A stretch of 64,000 bases of DNA from Paramicrobacterium humi (GTDB lineage: Bacteria > Actinomycetota > Actinomycetes > Actinomycetales > Microbacteriaceae). The notes beneath the pieces were generated by a model, which saw only the letters and a list, made by a program, of their open reading frames with translations, had not been told where the DNA came from and searched no databases. The stretch spans positions 2,418,001-2,482,000 of the forward strand of contig NZ_FNRY01000001.1 in the NCBI RefSeq assembly GCF_900105715.1, in the 5' to 3' direction. This document shows, piece after piece, positions 6,868 to 14,773 of this stretch (positions are counted from its first letter, which is position 1; each line of letters opens with the position of its first letter). A program made the position numbers and the translations under genes.

Positions 6868-8285
6868 GCGGACTCCTCGTGCAGCTTCTCGAGCAGGCGC
6901 AACCAGATCTCGCTCATCGTGGGGAACGCGGGAACCGCATGCCACAGCCGGTGAAGCGGAACTTCCCCGACGACGGCGATCGTCGCCGCGTGCAGCATCT
7001 CCGCTGTGTCGTCGCCGACGAACGTCGCGCCGACGAGCGTGCCGCGTTCGACATCGATGACGGCGCGCATCGTGCCGGTGTAGCCGTCAGCGTGCAGGGC
7101 CGCGCCCGCGACCGAGCCGAAACCGATGTCGAGAGTCTTCGAGCGGATGCCGCGATCCTGCGCCTTCGCGCTCGTCAGCCCGATCGAGCAGACCTGCGGC
7201 TGGCTGAACACGACAGAGGGGGTCGCTGCGTGGTCGGCGGTCGCGACAGCCGAAGACCACGGCTCGGTCGACGGCACGTCGCCGCGCGCCCGAGCCGAGA
7301 TCGCGGCGGCGGCCGCGCGCGCCTGGTACTTGCCCTGGTGCGTGAGCAGGTTGCGGTGGTTGACGTCGCCCACCGCATAGAGCCAGCCGCCGTCGACGCC
7401 GGTCGCGCGCATGGTGTCGTCGACCTCGATCCACGCGCCATCCTCGAGGCCGATCGTCTCGAGGCCGAGGTCCGTGCTGCGCGGCGCACGCCCCGTCGCG
7501 ACGAGCACCTTCTCGGCGCGCACCTCGCTGCCGTCGGTGAGGGTGAGAGCGACGCCGTCGTCGGTTCGCGCGGCGCGCTCGACCTCGCCGGGCACGATCT
7601 TCGCGCCGTCGTCGGTGAGGCGCTTTGTGACGGCGTCACCGGCGATCGGCTCGAGCTTCGACAGCAGCTTTCCCCGCACCACGAGGGTCACCGTCGAGCC
7701 GAGTGAGAGGTACGCGGTCGCCATCTCGGCGGCGACGACGCCGCCGCCGATTATCGCGAGGGAGGCCGGTGCCTTCTCCGCTGTCGTGACCTCCCTGTTG
7801 GTCCAGGCGCCGACCGAGGAGAGCCCCTCGATCTCCGGAATGCGCGAGGTGGAGCCCGTGCACACGGCGACCGCGTGCCGCGCGGTGAGCGTGAGCGTCT
7901 CGCCGTCGGGGCGGGTGACCTCGACGCGGCGTTCGCCGGTCAGCCTGCCCTCACCGCGCACGAGGGGGATGTGGGCGCTCTCGAGCCACTCGACCTGACC
8001 GGAGTCGTCGCCTCGCCCGGTGAAGCCGTCGCGGCGCTTGAACACGGCGTCAGCATCCAGCGGCGCCGTGACGGATTGCGCGGCGCCCTGCACCGCGAGG
8101 GCGGCGTCGCGAGCGGCGCCCGGGCGAAGCAGCGCCTTCGACGGCGTGCACGCCCAGTACGAGCACTCTCCGCCGACGAGCTCACGCTCGATGATGACGG
8201 TGCTCAGGCCGGCTTTCGTTGCATAGTCGGCGACGTTCTCCCCGACGGGGCCGGCGCCGATGACGATGAGGTCGTATTCGGTCAT
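6864..8285 (-). CDS. Pyridine nucleotide-disulfide oxidoreductase (dihydrolipoamide dehydrogenase-like)
   Basis: This 473-residue flavoenzyme has the class I layout: an FAD-binding GAGPVGENVA near residue 10, the redox-active disulfide C41/C46 in GGECSYWACTPSK, an NAD(P)-binding IIGGGVVAAEMA, the second FAD motif YAVGDV and a C-terminal dimerisation domain with the catalytic histidine in HAVPAFPT. The disulfide spacing and histidine are intact, so it should be active. It lies 24 bases after the arginase-fold gene, and its stop overlaps the next gene, suggesting a three-gene operon. The physiological electron acceptor (lipoamide, quinone or another disulfide) cannot be fixed from sequence. Confidence 0.88.
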   Translation of the reverse strand: MTEYDLIVIGAGPVGENVADYATKAGLSTVIIERELVGGECSYWACTPSKALLRPGAARDAALAVQGAAQSVTAPLDADAVFKRRDGFTGRGDDSGQVEWLESAHIPLVRGEGRLTGERRVEVTRPDGETLTLTARHAVAVCTGSTSRIPEIEGLSSVGAWTNREVTTAEKAPASLAIIGGGVVAAEMATAYLSLGSTVTLVVRGKLLSKLEPIAGDAVTKRLTDDGAKIVPGEVERAARTDDGVALTLTDGSEVRAEKVLVATGRAPRSTDLGLETIGLEDGAWIEVDDTMRATGVDGGWLYAVGDVNHRNLLTHQGKYQARAAAAAISARARGDVPSTEPWSSAVATADHAATPSVVFSQPQVCSIGLTSAKAQDRGIRSKTLDIGFGSVAGAALHADGYTGTMRAVIDVERGTLVGATFVGDDTAEMLHAATIAVVGEVPLHRLWHAVPAFPTMSEIWLRLLEKLHEESA

Positions 8286-8309
8286 GCCCCGACGATACCC
8301 GCGTCCGCG

Positions 8310-9131
8310 TCACCGGGTAAGGGCGCCGAGGATCCGCAGGATGGCTGCGAGGTCGTCGGACGCCGCGGCGGCCGACGCCGGCGCGAATCCCGTGATTCCC
8401 GCGCCGGAGAGCGTGAACCGCCCGCGGACCGCGGCGAGCAGCTCCACAAGCGAGGCGAGGGGGATGCCGAACGGCTCGGCCCAGTGCGTTCCGTCGATGT
8501 CGGCCGGGTCGAGAACGTCGAGATCGATGTGCACGTACACGCTGCCGGCGCCCGTCGCCTCGAGCGCGGCGAGCAGCGACTCTGTCGTCACGTCCGCGCC
8601 CGGCAGAGTCGTGAGCGGCGACTCTTCGATGAAGCGCGTCTCGGAGTCGTCGACCGAGCGGATGCCGGCGAGCACCACTCGCTCTGCCGGCACGGGGTTC
8701 GAGGCGGCGAGCACCTCGTGGCCCTCGCCAAGCACGGCGCGCAGAGCCATGCCGTCGAAGGCTCCGGACGGCGACGACTCGGCCGTGTGCAGGTCAGGGT
8801 GGGCGTCGAACCAGACGACGGCCGTGTCACCGTTCGAGCTCCGCATGGCGTGGTCGATCGCGGCGATCTCGATGCCGCAGCCTCCGCCGATGCACACCAC
8901 GGGCTCCGCCTCGGTGCGCAGCCCCTCACGCAGCCGTTCCCGCACCGTGACGATGGAGCTGAACCGCTGGATTCCCGTGCCGAGGGCGTCTCCGGCCCCG
9001 TTCGGAACGTCGACGACGCGCGTCGATCGGGACGGCAGGTCGCCTCGGATGGCTTCGGCGCCGTCAATGAGCTGCATGGCGCGTGTGGACGACGAACCCT
9101 GCCACTGGGGCACAACCATGAATGCCGTCAT
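8310..9131 (-). CDS. Arginase/agmatinase-fold ureohydrolase family protein
   Basis: The 273-residue protein carries two of the three ureohydrolase metal motifs unchanged: DAHPD (109-113) and HIDLDVLDP (201-209). The first motif, normally GGDHS with a metal-binding histidine, reads GGGCG (82-86), so Cys85 takes the place of that histidine. This altered motif occurs in some uncharacterised actinobacterial members, so activity on arginine or agmatine should not be assumed. The ATG is preceded at six bases by a CATACT -10 element, indicating a leaderless mRNA that probably continues into the two downstream genes. Confidence 0.8.
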   Translation of the reverse strand: MTAFMVVPQWQGSSSTRAMQLIDGAEAIRGDLPSRSTRVVDVPNGAGDALGTGIQRFSSIVTVRERLREGLRTEAEPVVCIGGGCGIEIAAIDHAMRSSNGDTAVVWFDAHPDLHTAESSPSGAFDGMALRAVLGEGHEVLAASNPVPAERVVLAGIRSVDDSETRFIEESPLTTLPGADVTTESLLAALEATGAGSVYVHIDLDVLDPADIDGTHWAEPFGIPLASLVELLAAVRGRFTLSGAGITGFAPASAAAASDDLAAILRILGALTR

Positions 9132-9137
9132 GATTCC

Positions 9138-9143
9138 AGTATG
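9138..9143 (-). promoter_or_regulatory. -10 element CATACT, leaderless promoter of the arginase-fold gene
   Basis: On the minus strand CATACT is followed by six bases and the ATG at 9131. No Shine-Dalgarno sequence is present. Confidence 0.5.
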
Positions 9144-9167
9144 CGCGGTTCCCGCATTCGATCAGGG

Positions 9168-9202
9168 GGAAGGGGGCCGCAGCGTCGTGCAGGCCCCCTT
9201 CC
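9168..9202 (-). terminator. Strong hairpin after pspA
   Basis: GGAAGGGGGCC (9168-9178) and GGCCCCCTTCC (9192-9202) form a perfect 11-base-pair GC-rich stem with a 13-base loop, nine bases after the pspA stop. No clear U-run follows. The position makes it the likely end of the TPM-pspA transcript. Confidence 0.65.
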
Positions 9203-9210
9203 GGAGCGGT

Positions 9211-9942
9211 TCAGGACTCGACGGCCGGCGTGCTGCCGTGCTTGAGTGCGGCGAGGCGCGCCTCGACCTCGGTGAGCTCTCCCATGTCGTCGAGCTGCTC
9301 GAACTGCGCGTCGAGGCTCGAGGCCGCGAGCTCCTGCTGCCCGCGCACTTTCGCCTCCTCGCGACGGATCTTGTCTTCGAAGCGGCTGACCTCGCTGGTC
9401 GGATCCATGATGTCGATGCTCTTGAGGGCGTCGTTCACCTTGAGCTGCGCTTGCGCCGACTTCGCGCGCGCGACGAGCTCGTTGCGCTTGCTCTTGAGCT
9501 GGTTCAAGCGCTCCTTCATTCCGTTGAGGCCGTCCTTGAGCCGGTTGACGACGTCGGTCTGGTTCGCGATCTGCGGTTCGGCCGCCTTCGCCTCCTTCTC
9601 GGCGTCGATCTGGCGGCCCAGAGCGACCTTCGCGAGGTTGTCGAACTTGTCCGCGGCCGGGGCGTCGCCCGCCGCGCGCAGCTCGTCCGCCTTGCGGCTC
9701 GCGGCGAGGGCCTTGTTGCCCCAGTCGGCGGCCGCGCGGAGGTCTTCCCGGTGGTCTTCCTCGAGCAGCCGAAGATTTCCGATGGTCTCGGCGATCGCGC
9801 TCTCGGCCTCCGCGATGTTGTTCGTGTAGTCGCGCACCATCTGGTCGAGCATCTTCTGCGGGTCCTCCGCCGCGTCGATGATCGCGTTGATGTTGGCTCG
9901 CGCGAGCTGGGCGATGCGCCCGAAGATGGTCTGCTTGGCCAT
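9211..9942 (-). CDS. pspA: PspA/IM30-family envelope stress protein
   Basis: The 243-residue protein is almost wholly alpha-helical and charged, as expected for PspA/Vipp1 coiled coils that assemble on the inner face of a stressed membrane. The opening MAKQTIFGRIAQLARANINAI is the amphipathic membrane-binding helix, followed by DPQKMLDQMVRDY, a family hallmark. I chose the ATG at 9942 because the protein aligns with the family from there; the frame extends upstream only as a Gly/Ala-rich translation antisense to nothing recognisable. It lies 31 bases after a TPM-domain gene on the same strand, so the two are probably co-transcribed. Confidence 0.9.
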   Translation of the reverse strand: MAKQTIFGRIAQLARANINAIIDAAEDPQKMLDQMVRDYTNNIAEAESAIAETIGNLRLLEEDHREDLRAAADWGNKALAASRKADELRAAGDAPAADKFDNLAKVALGRQIDAEKEAKAAEPQIANQTDVVNRLKDGLNGMKERLNQLKSKRNELVARAKSAQAQLKVNDALKSIDIMDPTSEVSRFEDKIRREEAKVRGQQELAASSLDAQFEQLDDMGELTEVEARLAALKHGSTPAVES

Positions 9943-9973
9943 GGGTCGTCCTCTCAGTTGTTGTGGTGTGGAG

Positions 9974-11923
9974 TCAGAATCGTCCGCCGCCGCGCCGGGA
10001 GCGTCCGCCCCCGCCGAACGAGCGGCCCCCGCCGAAGGAGGGGCCGCGGCCGGACGAGCGGTAACCGCCGCCGAAGCCGCGGGAGGAGCCGCCGGAGGCG
10101 AGGAGCCCGCCGATGACGGCGCCGAGCAGTCCGTCGACGACACCGCTCGAGCGCCCGGTCGCGTATGGGCCGCCGAAGCCGCCGCCGAACCCGGTGTCGA
10201 AGCCGCTCAGATCGCTCTGCGCGCTCGCGAGCGACTGCTGGGCGAGGGCCGCGGCACGCTGCGCGCTCGCGAGCGCCGTCGTCGGGTCGCCCTGGCTGAG
10301 CGATTGCGCCTCGGCGAGCAGCCGCCGCGCTTCGGCGAGGCGGGTCCGAGCGGTCGTGCCGACCGCTCCGCGGCGTGCCGCGATGAAGTCCTCGGCCTGA
10401 GAGACGTGGGAGCTCGCTATCGATAGCGCACTGCCGAGTGACGCGCGGGCCCGGCGCTCCGCCTCGGCAGCGTCGCGCACGCGCTTCAGGGCGGCGTCCA
10501 TTCGCGTGTTCGCCTCGGTGAGGCGGGACGCGAGCTCGACGGGATCTGTCGGGGGCGCCGCGGAGCGCGCATCCTCGACGGTCTGCGCGGCTGCGGCGGC
10601 GACGCCCGCGAGCTCGGCGGACCCGTCGCCGCGCGCCGCAGCGACGTCGGCGTCGAGATCGGCGATGAGGCGCTGCACCTCGGCTTGCGCTGCAGCCAGC
10701 TCGTCTCGACGGCGGGCCACAGCGTCGAGCAGCTGGCCGCCCTGCGCCACCGCCCGCTTCGCGTCGCGCAGGAAGACGGCTGCCTGGCCGTTCGTCCCCG
10801 CCTCGGCGTTCGCGCGGGCCGAGCTCAGTCCTTCGCGAGCGAACCGGATGCGCTCCGTCGCCTGAGCGACGTTGTCGGCGACCGCCTCTGTCGCTGTCGC
10901 CGCGTAACGGCGCTGCAGTTCGTCGAGCAGCCGGCTGCCCTCCGGGAGGCGCTGCTCGAGGGCGGCGATGTCGGCGTCGACGCTCTGCAGGACGGGGGAG
11001 AGGTTCTCGGCGAGGGCGTCGAGCTCGTCGAACGATGCTTCTTGCGCGTCGAGAGCGGTGCCGACGGCCGTGCAGATCTCCAGGATGCGCGCGTAGCTCG
11101 ACCGCTTCTGCTCGTCCGTGTCGGGGATCGCGTCGTCAAGCTGCTGCTGCAGTCCGAACGCCTCGCGGAGCTGCGTGCTCGCCTCGGCCACGGCCGCCTT
11201 GTACGGCTTCACCGCGTCCTCACCGTACTGGGCGAGCGCGAAGCCGAGATCCTGCTCGGCGGTGCGCACGGCGTCATCGCTCTGCACAAGCGCCCGCGAC
11301 GCCTCCGCCTCGAGCTCCTCGAGCGACTCCGCTCTCGCCCGCCGCGAGCGGCCCCGCCGCACGAGCACGACGACGAGGATGACGAGGCCGATCGCGACGA
11401 TGACGCCGAGCGCGATGAGCCAGCCCGTCGCGGCGCTCATCCGCCCTTCGATGGAGCCGCCCAGCCCGTCGGCCGCGGCGACGGCCGCGCCGGCCCAGTC
11501 GCTGTCGTGCAGGCGTGGTTCGATGTTCTTCTGCTCGATGGCGCTGATGTCCGAGAGCGAGACGGGACCGGCCTGGTCGGCGGACAGGTAATAGGCGCGG
11601 TCGGTCGCGGCGATCGCGAGCAGGTAGTCGTCCGGGCCGAGCCCGTTCTGCTCCGCGACGGTGTTGGCCCAGTCCTCGGGCGAGCTCGGGTTCGTGAAGC
11701 TGTCGACATACACGACGAACAGGTCATGCCCTGTGCGCTCGTACAGGTTCGCGGCGGCATCCTCGACGCTCGCCTCCTCGGCGGAGTCCAGCACGTCGGC
11801 TTCGTCGAGAACGTGGGAGGAGCCGAGCGGCATCGGGTCGACGGCGGCAGCGGCGAGCGGCGTCCCCAGCACGACGAAGGCGGCGGCGAGCGCGGCGAGT
11901 GGCAGTCGGGGAAGCTTCGGCAT
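9974..11923 (-). CDS. TPM-domain membrane protein with long coiled coil and Gly/Arg-rich tail
   Basis: This 649-residue protein has a signal peptide (residues 1 to about 27), an extracytoplasmic TPM domain (about 35-160), one transmembrane segment (about 165-188, WLIALGVIVAIGLVILVVVL), a long Ala/Glu-rich cytoplasmic coiled coil (about 200-580) and a tail dominated by glycine, serine and arginine. TPM domains are linked to photosystem repair in plants and have been suggested to be phosphatases; the bacterial role is uncertain. The pairing with pspA suggests a membrane-maintenance module in which this protein could anchor or sense for PspA. A TAGACT -10 and an AGAAGGA ribosome-binding site precede the ATG. 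Confidence 0.8.
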   Translation of the reverse strand: MPKLPRLPLAALAAAFVVLGTPLAAAAVDPMPLGSSHVLDEADVLDSAEEASVEDAAANLYERTGHDLFVVYVDSFTNPSSPEDWANTVAEQNGLGPDDYLLAIAATDRAYYLSADQAGPVSLSDISAIEQKNIEPRLHDSDWAGAAVAAADGLGGSIEGRMSAATGWLIALGVIVAIGLVILVVVLVRRGRSRRARAESLEELEAEASRALVQSDDAVRTAEQDLGFALAQYGEDAVKPYKAAVAEASTQLREAFGLQQQLDDAIPDTDEQKRSSYARILEICTAVGTALDAQEASFDELDALAENLSPVLQSVDADIAALEQRLPEGSRLLDELQRRYAATATEAVADNVAQATERIRFAREGLSSARANAEAGTNGQAAVFLRDAKRAVAQGGQLLDAVARRRDELAAAQAEVQRLIADLDADVAAARGDGSAELAGVAAAAAQTVEDARSAAPPTDPVELASRLTEANTRMDAALKRVRDAAEAERRARASLGSALSIASSHVSQAEDFIAARRGAVGTTARTRLAEARRLLAEAQSLSQGDPTTALASAQRAAALAQQSLASAQSDLSGFDTGFGGGFGGPYATGRSSGVVDGLLGAVIGGLLASGGSSRGFGGGYRSSGRGPSFGGGRSFGGGGRSRRGGGRF

Positions 11924-12062
11924 CCGGAATCCTTCTGTCGTGACAGCACGAGTCTATGGCGAGCGCCCCGGGGAGCGCACGGAATCTGTGTCGGTGTGTG
12001 ACGGCGCGAATGGCGCCGCGCGTGCCGCTGCGGGAAACTGGAACGAGCGAGAGGAGGAACCC

Positions 12063-12809
12063 GTGACCGAACCGCACCGCCCGCTCACGCTCGCCGTCGT
12101 CGAAGTCACGAACGCCCGGCCGCACGCGCGATCGTATGACGCCTACACGCGCGGCATGATCACGCGAACGGTGAACGACGCCACCGCGCTCGGCTGGGAC
12201 GCCATGCTCCTCTCCGCCGAGCAGCTCGGCACGGCCGCGCTGCTCGACGCGACCGAGCGGGCGGATGCGATAGCGATCATGGGCGGAGAGGACATCGCGC
12301 CGGAGTTCTACGGCGCCTCGGGCGGTTACGAGGGCGAGGGGCGTCATTATCGGGGAGCGGATGCCGCCGAGCTCGCGCTCGTGCGCCGGGCAGCGCTCAG
12401 CGGAACCCCGCTTCTCGGCATCTGCCGCGGTCACCAGATCATCAACGTCGCCTTCGGCGGCACCCTCCTGCAGCACGTGCAGGAGTCGGGGCACCGCATC
12501 ACGGACCTGCCCGTCGAGTACGCGCTCGTGGAGCACCCCGTGCAGCTCGACCGGTCGAGCACCCTCGCGCTGCGTCTCGGCGAACACGTGACCGTGCAGT
12601 CCGGCCACCATCAGGTCGTCGACCGAGTCGGCCGCGGCCTGCGCGCCGTTGGCTGGTCGCCTGACGGCCACATCGAAGCCATCGAGCACGAGGTGCTGCC
12701 GATCACGGGCGTGCAGTGGCATCCCGAAGCTCCGCTCGCGGCGGAGGGCCAGCTCGAGCGGCTGCTCGACGGCCTCGAGCGTGAGGCTCTGCGCGGCGTT
12801 CTCGCCTGA
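12063..12809 (+). CDS. Gamma-glutamyl-gamma-aminobutyrate hydrolase family protein (class I glutamine amidotransferase-like)
   Basis: The 248-residue hydrolase belongs to peptidase family C26 (PuuD-like). The triad is visible as Cys121 in LLGICRGHQ and His220/Glu222 in VQWHPE; the GGEDIAP motif typical of the family is at 74-80. Such enzymes cleave gamma-glutamyl amide bonds, for example in the putrescine pathway, but no other puu gene is present here, so the substrate is open. The GTG at 12063 follows a GAGAGGAGGA ribosome-binding site; the frame extends upstream only as a shadow of the divergent TPM gene. Confidence 0.87.
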   Translation: MTEPHRPLTLAVVEVTNARPHARSYDAYTRGMITRTVNDATALGWDAMLLSAEQLGTAALLDATERADAIAIMGGEDIAPEFYGASGGYEGEGRHYRGADAAELALVRRAALSGTPLLGICRGHQIINVAFGGTLLQHVQESGHRITDLPVEYALVEHPVQLDRSSTLALRLGEHVTVQSGHHQVVDRVGRGLRAVGWSPDGHIEAIEHEVLPITGVQWHPEAPLAAEGQLERLLDGLEREALRGVLA

Positions 12810-12845
12810 GCGCGTGGCGCGCACGGCGCGCGGCGCCCGTCTGGT

Positions 12846-12851
12846 TAGGGT
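12846..12851 (+). promoter_or_regulatory. -10 element TAGGGT, leaderless promoter of the DUF3097 gene
   Basis: TAGGGT is followed by six bases and the GTG at 12858. No ribosome-binding site is present. Confidence 0.5.
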
Positions 12852-12857
12852 GACTGG

Positions 12858-13700
12858 GTGATGAACGACCGCTACGGAACCGATGTGCTCGCCGGCGACT
12901 GGAGGAACAAGGGCCGGCCGGTCGTGGCGAAGGTCGAGGCGGTGCGCGACCTCGTCGTCGAAGACGCGGGAAGCGGCTGGTGCGGCGCCGTCGTTCGGCT
13001 CGAGGGACAGATCGTCGAGCTCGAGGACTACTTCGGGAAGGTGCGCGCCTTCCCGCTCGGGCCGGGCTTCCTCGTCGAGGGCAAGCCCGTCGAGCTTGTG
13101 CGACCGCGCTCGCCGCAAGAGCAGTCTCGCGTGCGCACGGCCTCCGGCTCCTTCGCGTCCGGTCAGGAGCGCGCGCGAGTCGCGCGGCAGAGCCGCATCT
13201 ACGTCGAGGGCCGGCATGACGCCGAGCTCGTGGAGAAGGTGTGGGGAGACGACTTGAGGGCCGAGGGCGTCGTCGTCGAATACCTCGGCGGCATCGACGA
13301 CCTCGACACGATCATCCGTGACGCCGCTCCCACACGCGCCGCGCGCATCGGCGTGCTCGTCGACCACCTCGTTCCCGGTTCGAAAGAGAGCCGCATCGCC
13401 GAGCGCGTGCAGGCGTCGCCCCACGGGCAGAACGTGCTCATCGTCGGCCACCCGTTCATCGACATCTGGCAGGCCGTGCTCCCGGAGCGCCTCGGCATCT
13501 CGGCCTGGCCGAGCGTGCCGCGGAACATCGAGTGGAAGCGCGGGATCTGCCGGTCGTTCGGCTGGCCGAGCGACGACCAGGCCGACATCGCCCGCGCCTG
13601 GAAGCGCATCCTCTCGCGGGTGTCCCGTTACACGGATCTCGAACCGGAGCTGCTCGGTCGCGTCGAGCAGCTGATCGACTTCGTCACCGAGCCCGATTGA
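12858..13700 (+). CDS. DUF3097 family protein
   Basis: This 280-residue protein matches the actinobacterial DUF3097 family, recognised by RIYVEGRHDAELVEKVWGDD near residues 113-132 and by the EYLGGIDDLD block. The VEGRHD segment followed later by VLVDHLVPG resembles the glutamate and aspartate motifs of Toprim domains (nucleotidyl transfer, primase-type), but the second aspartate is not clearly conserved, so catalysis is doubtful. No function is established. It appears to be a single-gene leaderless transcript; a second ATG directly follows the GTG start. Confidence 0.85.
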   Translation: MMNDRYGTDVLAGDWRNKGRPVVAKVEAVRDLVVEDAGSGWCGAVVRLEGQIVELEDYFGKVRAFPLGPGFLVEGKPVELVRPRSPQEQSRVRTASGSFASGQERARVARQSRIYVEGRHDAELVEKVWGDDLRAEGVVVEYLGGIDDLDTIIRDAAPTRAARIGVLVDHLVPGSKESRIAERVQASPHGQNVLIVGHPFIDIWQAVLPERLGISAWPSVPRNIEWKRGICRSFGWPSDDQADIARAWKRILSRVSRYTDLEPELLGRVEQLIDFVTEPD

Positions 13701-13738
13701 GATTCCAGAAAACTGTGGATAAGACGTGCACAAATCGT

Positions 13739-13744
13739 TATATT
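13739..13744 (+). promoter_or_regulatory. Possible -10 element TATATT for the M23 peptidase gene
   Basis: TATATT lies in an unusually AT-rich 35-base stretch just after the DUF3097 stop. Transcription from about 13751 would give a leader of roughly 120 bases. No convincing -35 element is visible. Confidence 0.4.
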
Positions 13745-13774
13745 CCCGTATCCTCGGATGAGTTCGCGAGACCG

Positions 13775-13860
13775 TCGGCAGGTAACCCCCACCTGCCGAG
13801 CTGCCGCACGGAGCGGGTTCCCGATGTTTGTCGCTCCGCAGTTCACGGCGGTCCGTGTGG
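13775..13860 (+). promoter_or_regulatory. Structured leader of the M23 peptidase gene, possible RNA switch
   Basis: Three helices can be drawn. TCGGCAGGT (13775-13783) pairs perfectly with ACCTGCCGA (13791-13799). CGGAGCG (13809-13815) pairs with CGCTCCG (13832-13838). Alternatively CCGCACGGA (13804-13812) pairs with TCCGTGTGG (13852-13860), which shares bases with the second helix and reaches the first G residues of the ribosome-binding site at 13859-13864. The last two cannot form together. Known classes could not be matched. Confidence 0.45.
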
Positions 13861-13870
13861 AGGAAACCTG

Positions 13871-14767
13871 GTGACTGACACGTTCGAGACGAGGCATGGC
13901 GCCTCCGACGACACTCCGAACGCACCCGCCACCCGCCGTTCGCTTCGAGCGGCACAGCCCAAGGGTCGGCGAGCGACGCGTTCAGACTCCCCGGCAGCAC
14001 GCTCGGCCTCGGCTCCGAGCCAGCGCTCGTCGAAGCGCACGGTTCGCTCATGGGCGTCGACGGCAGTCGTCGGTCTCGTGGTTCCCGGCCTGTTCGCGAC
14101 AATGGCGCTGCCCTCGTACGCGCAGCCGGAGGCGGCCGACGGGCAGAGCTCGTATGCCCTCGCGAGCGAATCAGCCCAGACTCTCGACGCGAGCGGCGTC
14201 GAACCCGCCATGAATCTCGTCCGCGACATCTACTCGGCGACGACGTCGGAGGAGCTCGCGAAGGCGAAGGCCGCCGCGAAGGCGAAGGCCGACGCCGCTG
14301 CCGCGGCGAAGCGGGCGCGCTCAAGTGCTGGCGTCACAAGCCGCAGCTACGCGCCCATCGCGGGTGCCGGTGAGGTCCGCTGGCCGCTTCCGTCCGGCGG
14401 CACCATCGGTGACGGCTTCATGTCGCGCGGCGGCGAGCACCACGGCACCGACATTCTCATCGCGGGCGGCACCCCCATCGGCGCTATCGCTGACGGCGTC
14501 GTCGTGGTCTCCCAGGAGAGCTACGGCGGCTACGGCGTCGGCGTCGTGATCGAGCACAAGATCGGCGGGAAGACGATTCGCTCGACGTACGGCCACATGA
14601 CGTACGGTTCCCGGCAGGTCGCCGTCGGTCAGCACGTCTCAGCGGGACAGGTCATCGGCCTCGTGGGCAGCACGGGGCGTTCGACGGCCAACCACCTGCA
14701 CATCGAGATCACCGTCAACGGTTCGCTCGTCGACCCGATCGCGTGGCTGCACGCGAACGGCGCCTGA
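13871..14767 (+). CDS. M23-family (LytM) metallopeptidase, cell-wall hydrolase
   Basis: The 298-residue protein has a basic, Ser/Thr/Ala-rich cytoplasmic head (1-60), one transmembrane or signal segment (about 61-80), an Ala/Lys-rich helix (125-150) and a C-terminal LytM endopeptidase domain (165-298). Zinc ligands are visible as H190 and D194 (HHGTD) and H277 (HLHIE), with H242 as the second catalytic histidine, so it should cut peptidoglycan cross-bridges. The GTG at 13871 follows a GGAGGA ribosome-binding site. The long N-terminal head is unusual for a simple secreted hydrolase and could be a site for cytoplasmic control. Expression may be governed by the folded leader. Confidence 0.9.
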   Translation: MTDTFETRHGASDDTPNAPATRRSLRAAQPKGRRATRSDSPAARSASAPSQRSSKRTVRSWASTAVVGLVVPGLFATMALPSYAQPEAADGQSSYALASESAQTLDASGVEPAMNLVRDIYSATTSEELAKAKAAAKAKADAAAAAKRARSSAGVTSRSYAPIAGAGEVRWPLPSGGTIGDGFMSRGGEHHGTDILIAGGTPIGAIADGVVVVSQESYGGYGVGVVIEHKIGGKTIRSTYGHMTYGSRQVAVGQHVSAGQVIGLVGSTGRSTANHLHIEITVNGSLVDPIAWLHANGA

Positions 14768-14773
14768 ACCGCG

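Noticed and set aside
11935-11946. Palindrome CTGTCGTGACAG upstream of the TPM gene as an operator
   Set aside because: It is short, lies downstream of the likely -10 element and has no supporting second site.
13714-13735. CRP/GlxR-type site (TGTG...CACA) before the M23 leader
   Set aside because: The half-sites are 11 bases apart instead of six, so it does not fit the consensus.
13745-13870. Cyclic di-AMP (ydaO-type) riboswitch before the M23 peptidase gene
   Set aside because: The context fits, but the conserved GGGTGAATC and GTCAGCT-ACCTCG blocks of that class are not present. I report only an unassigned structured leader.
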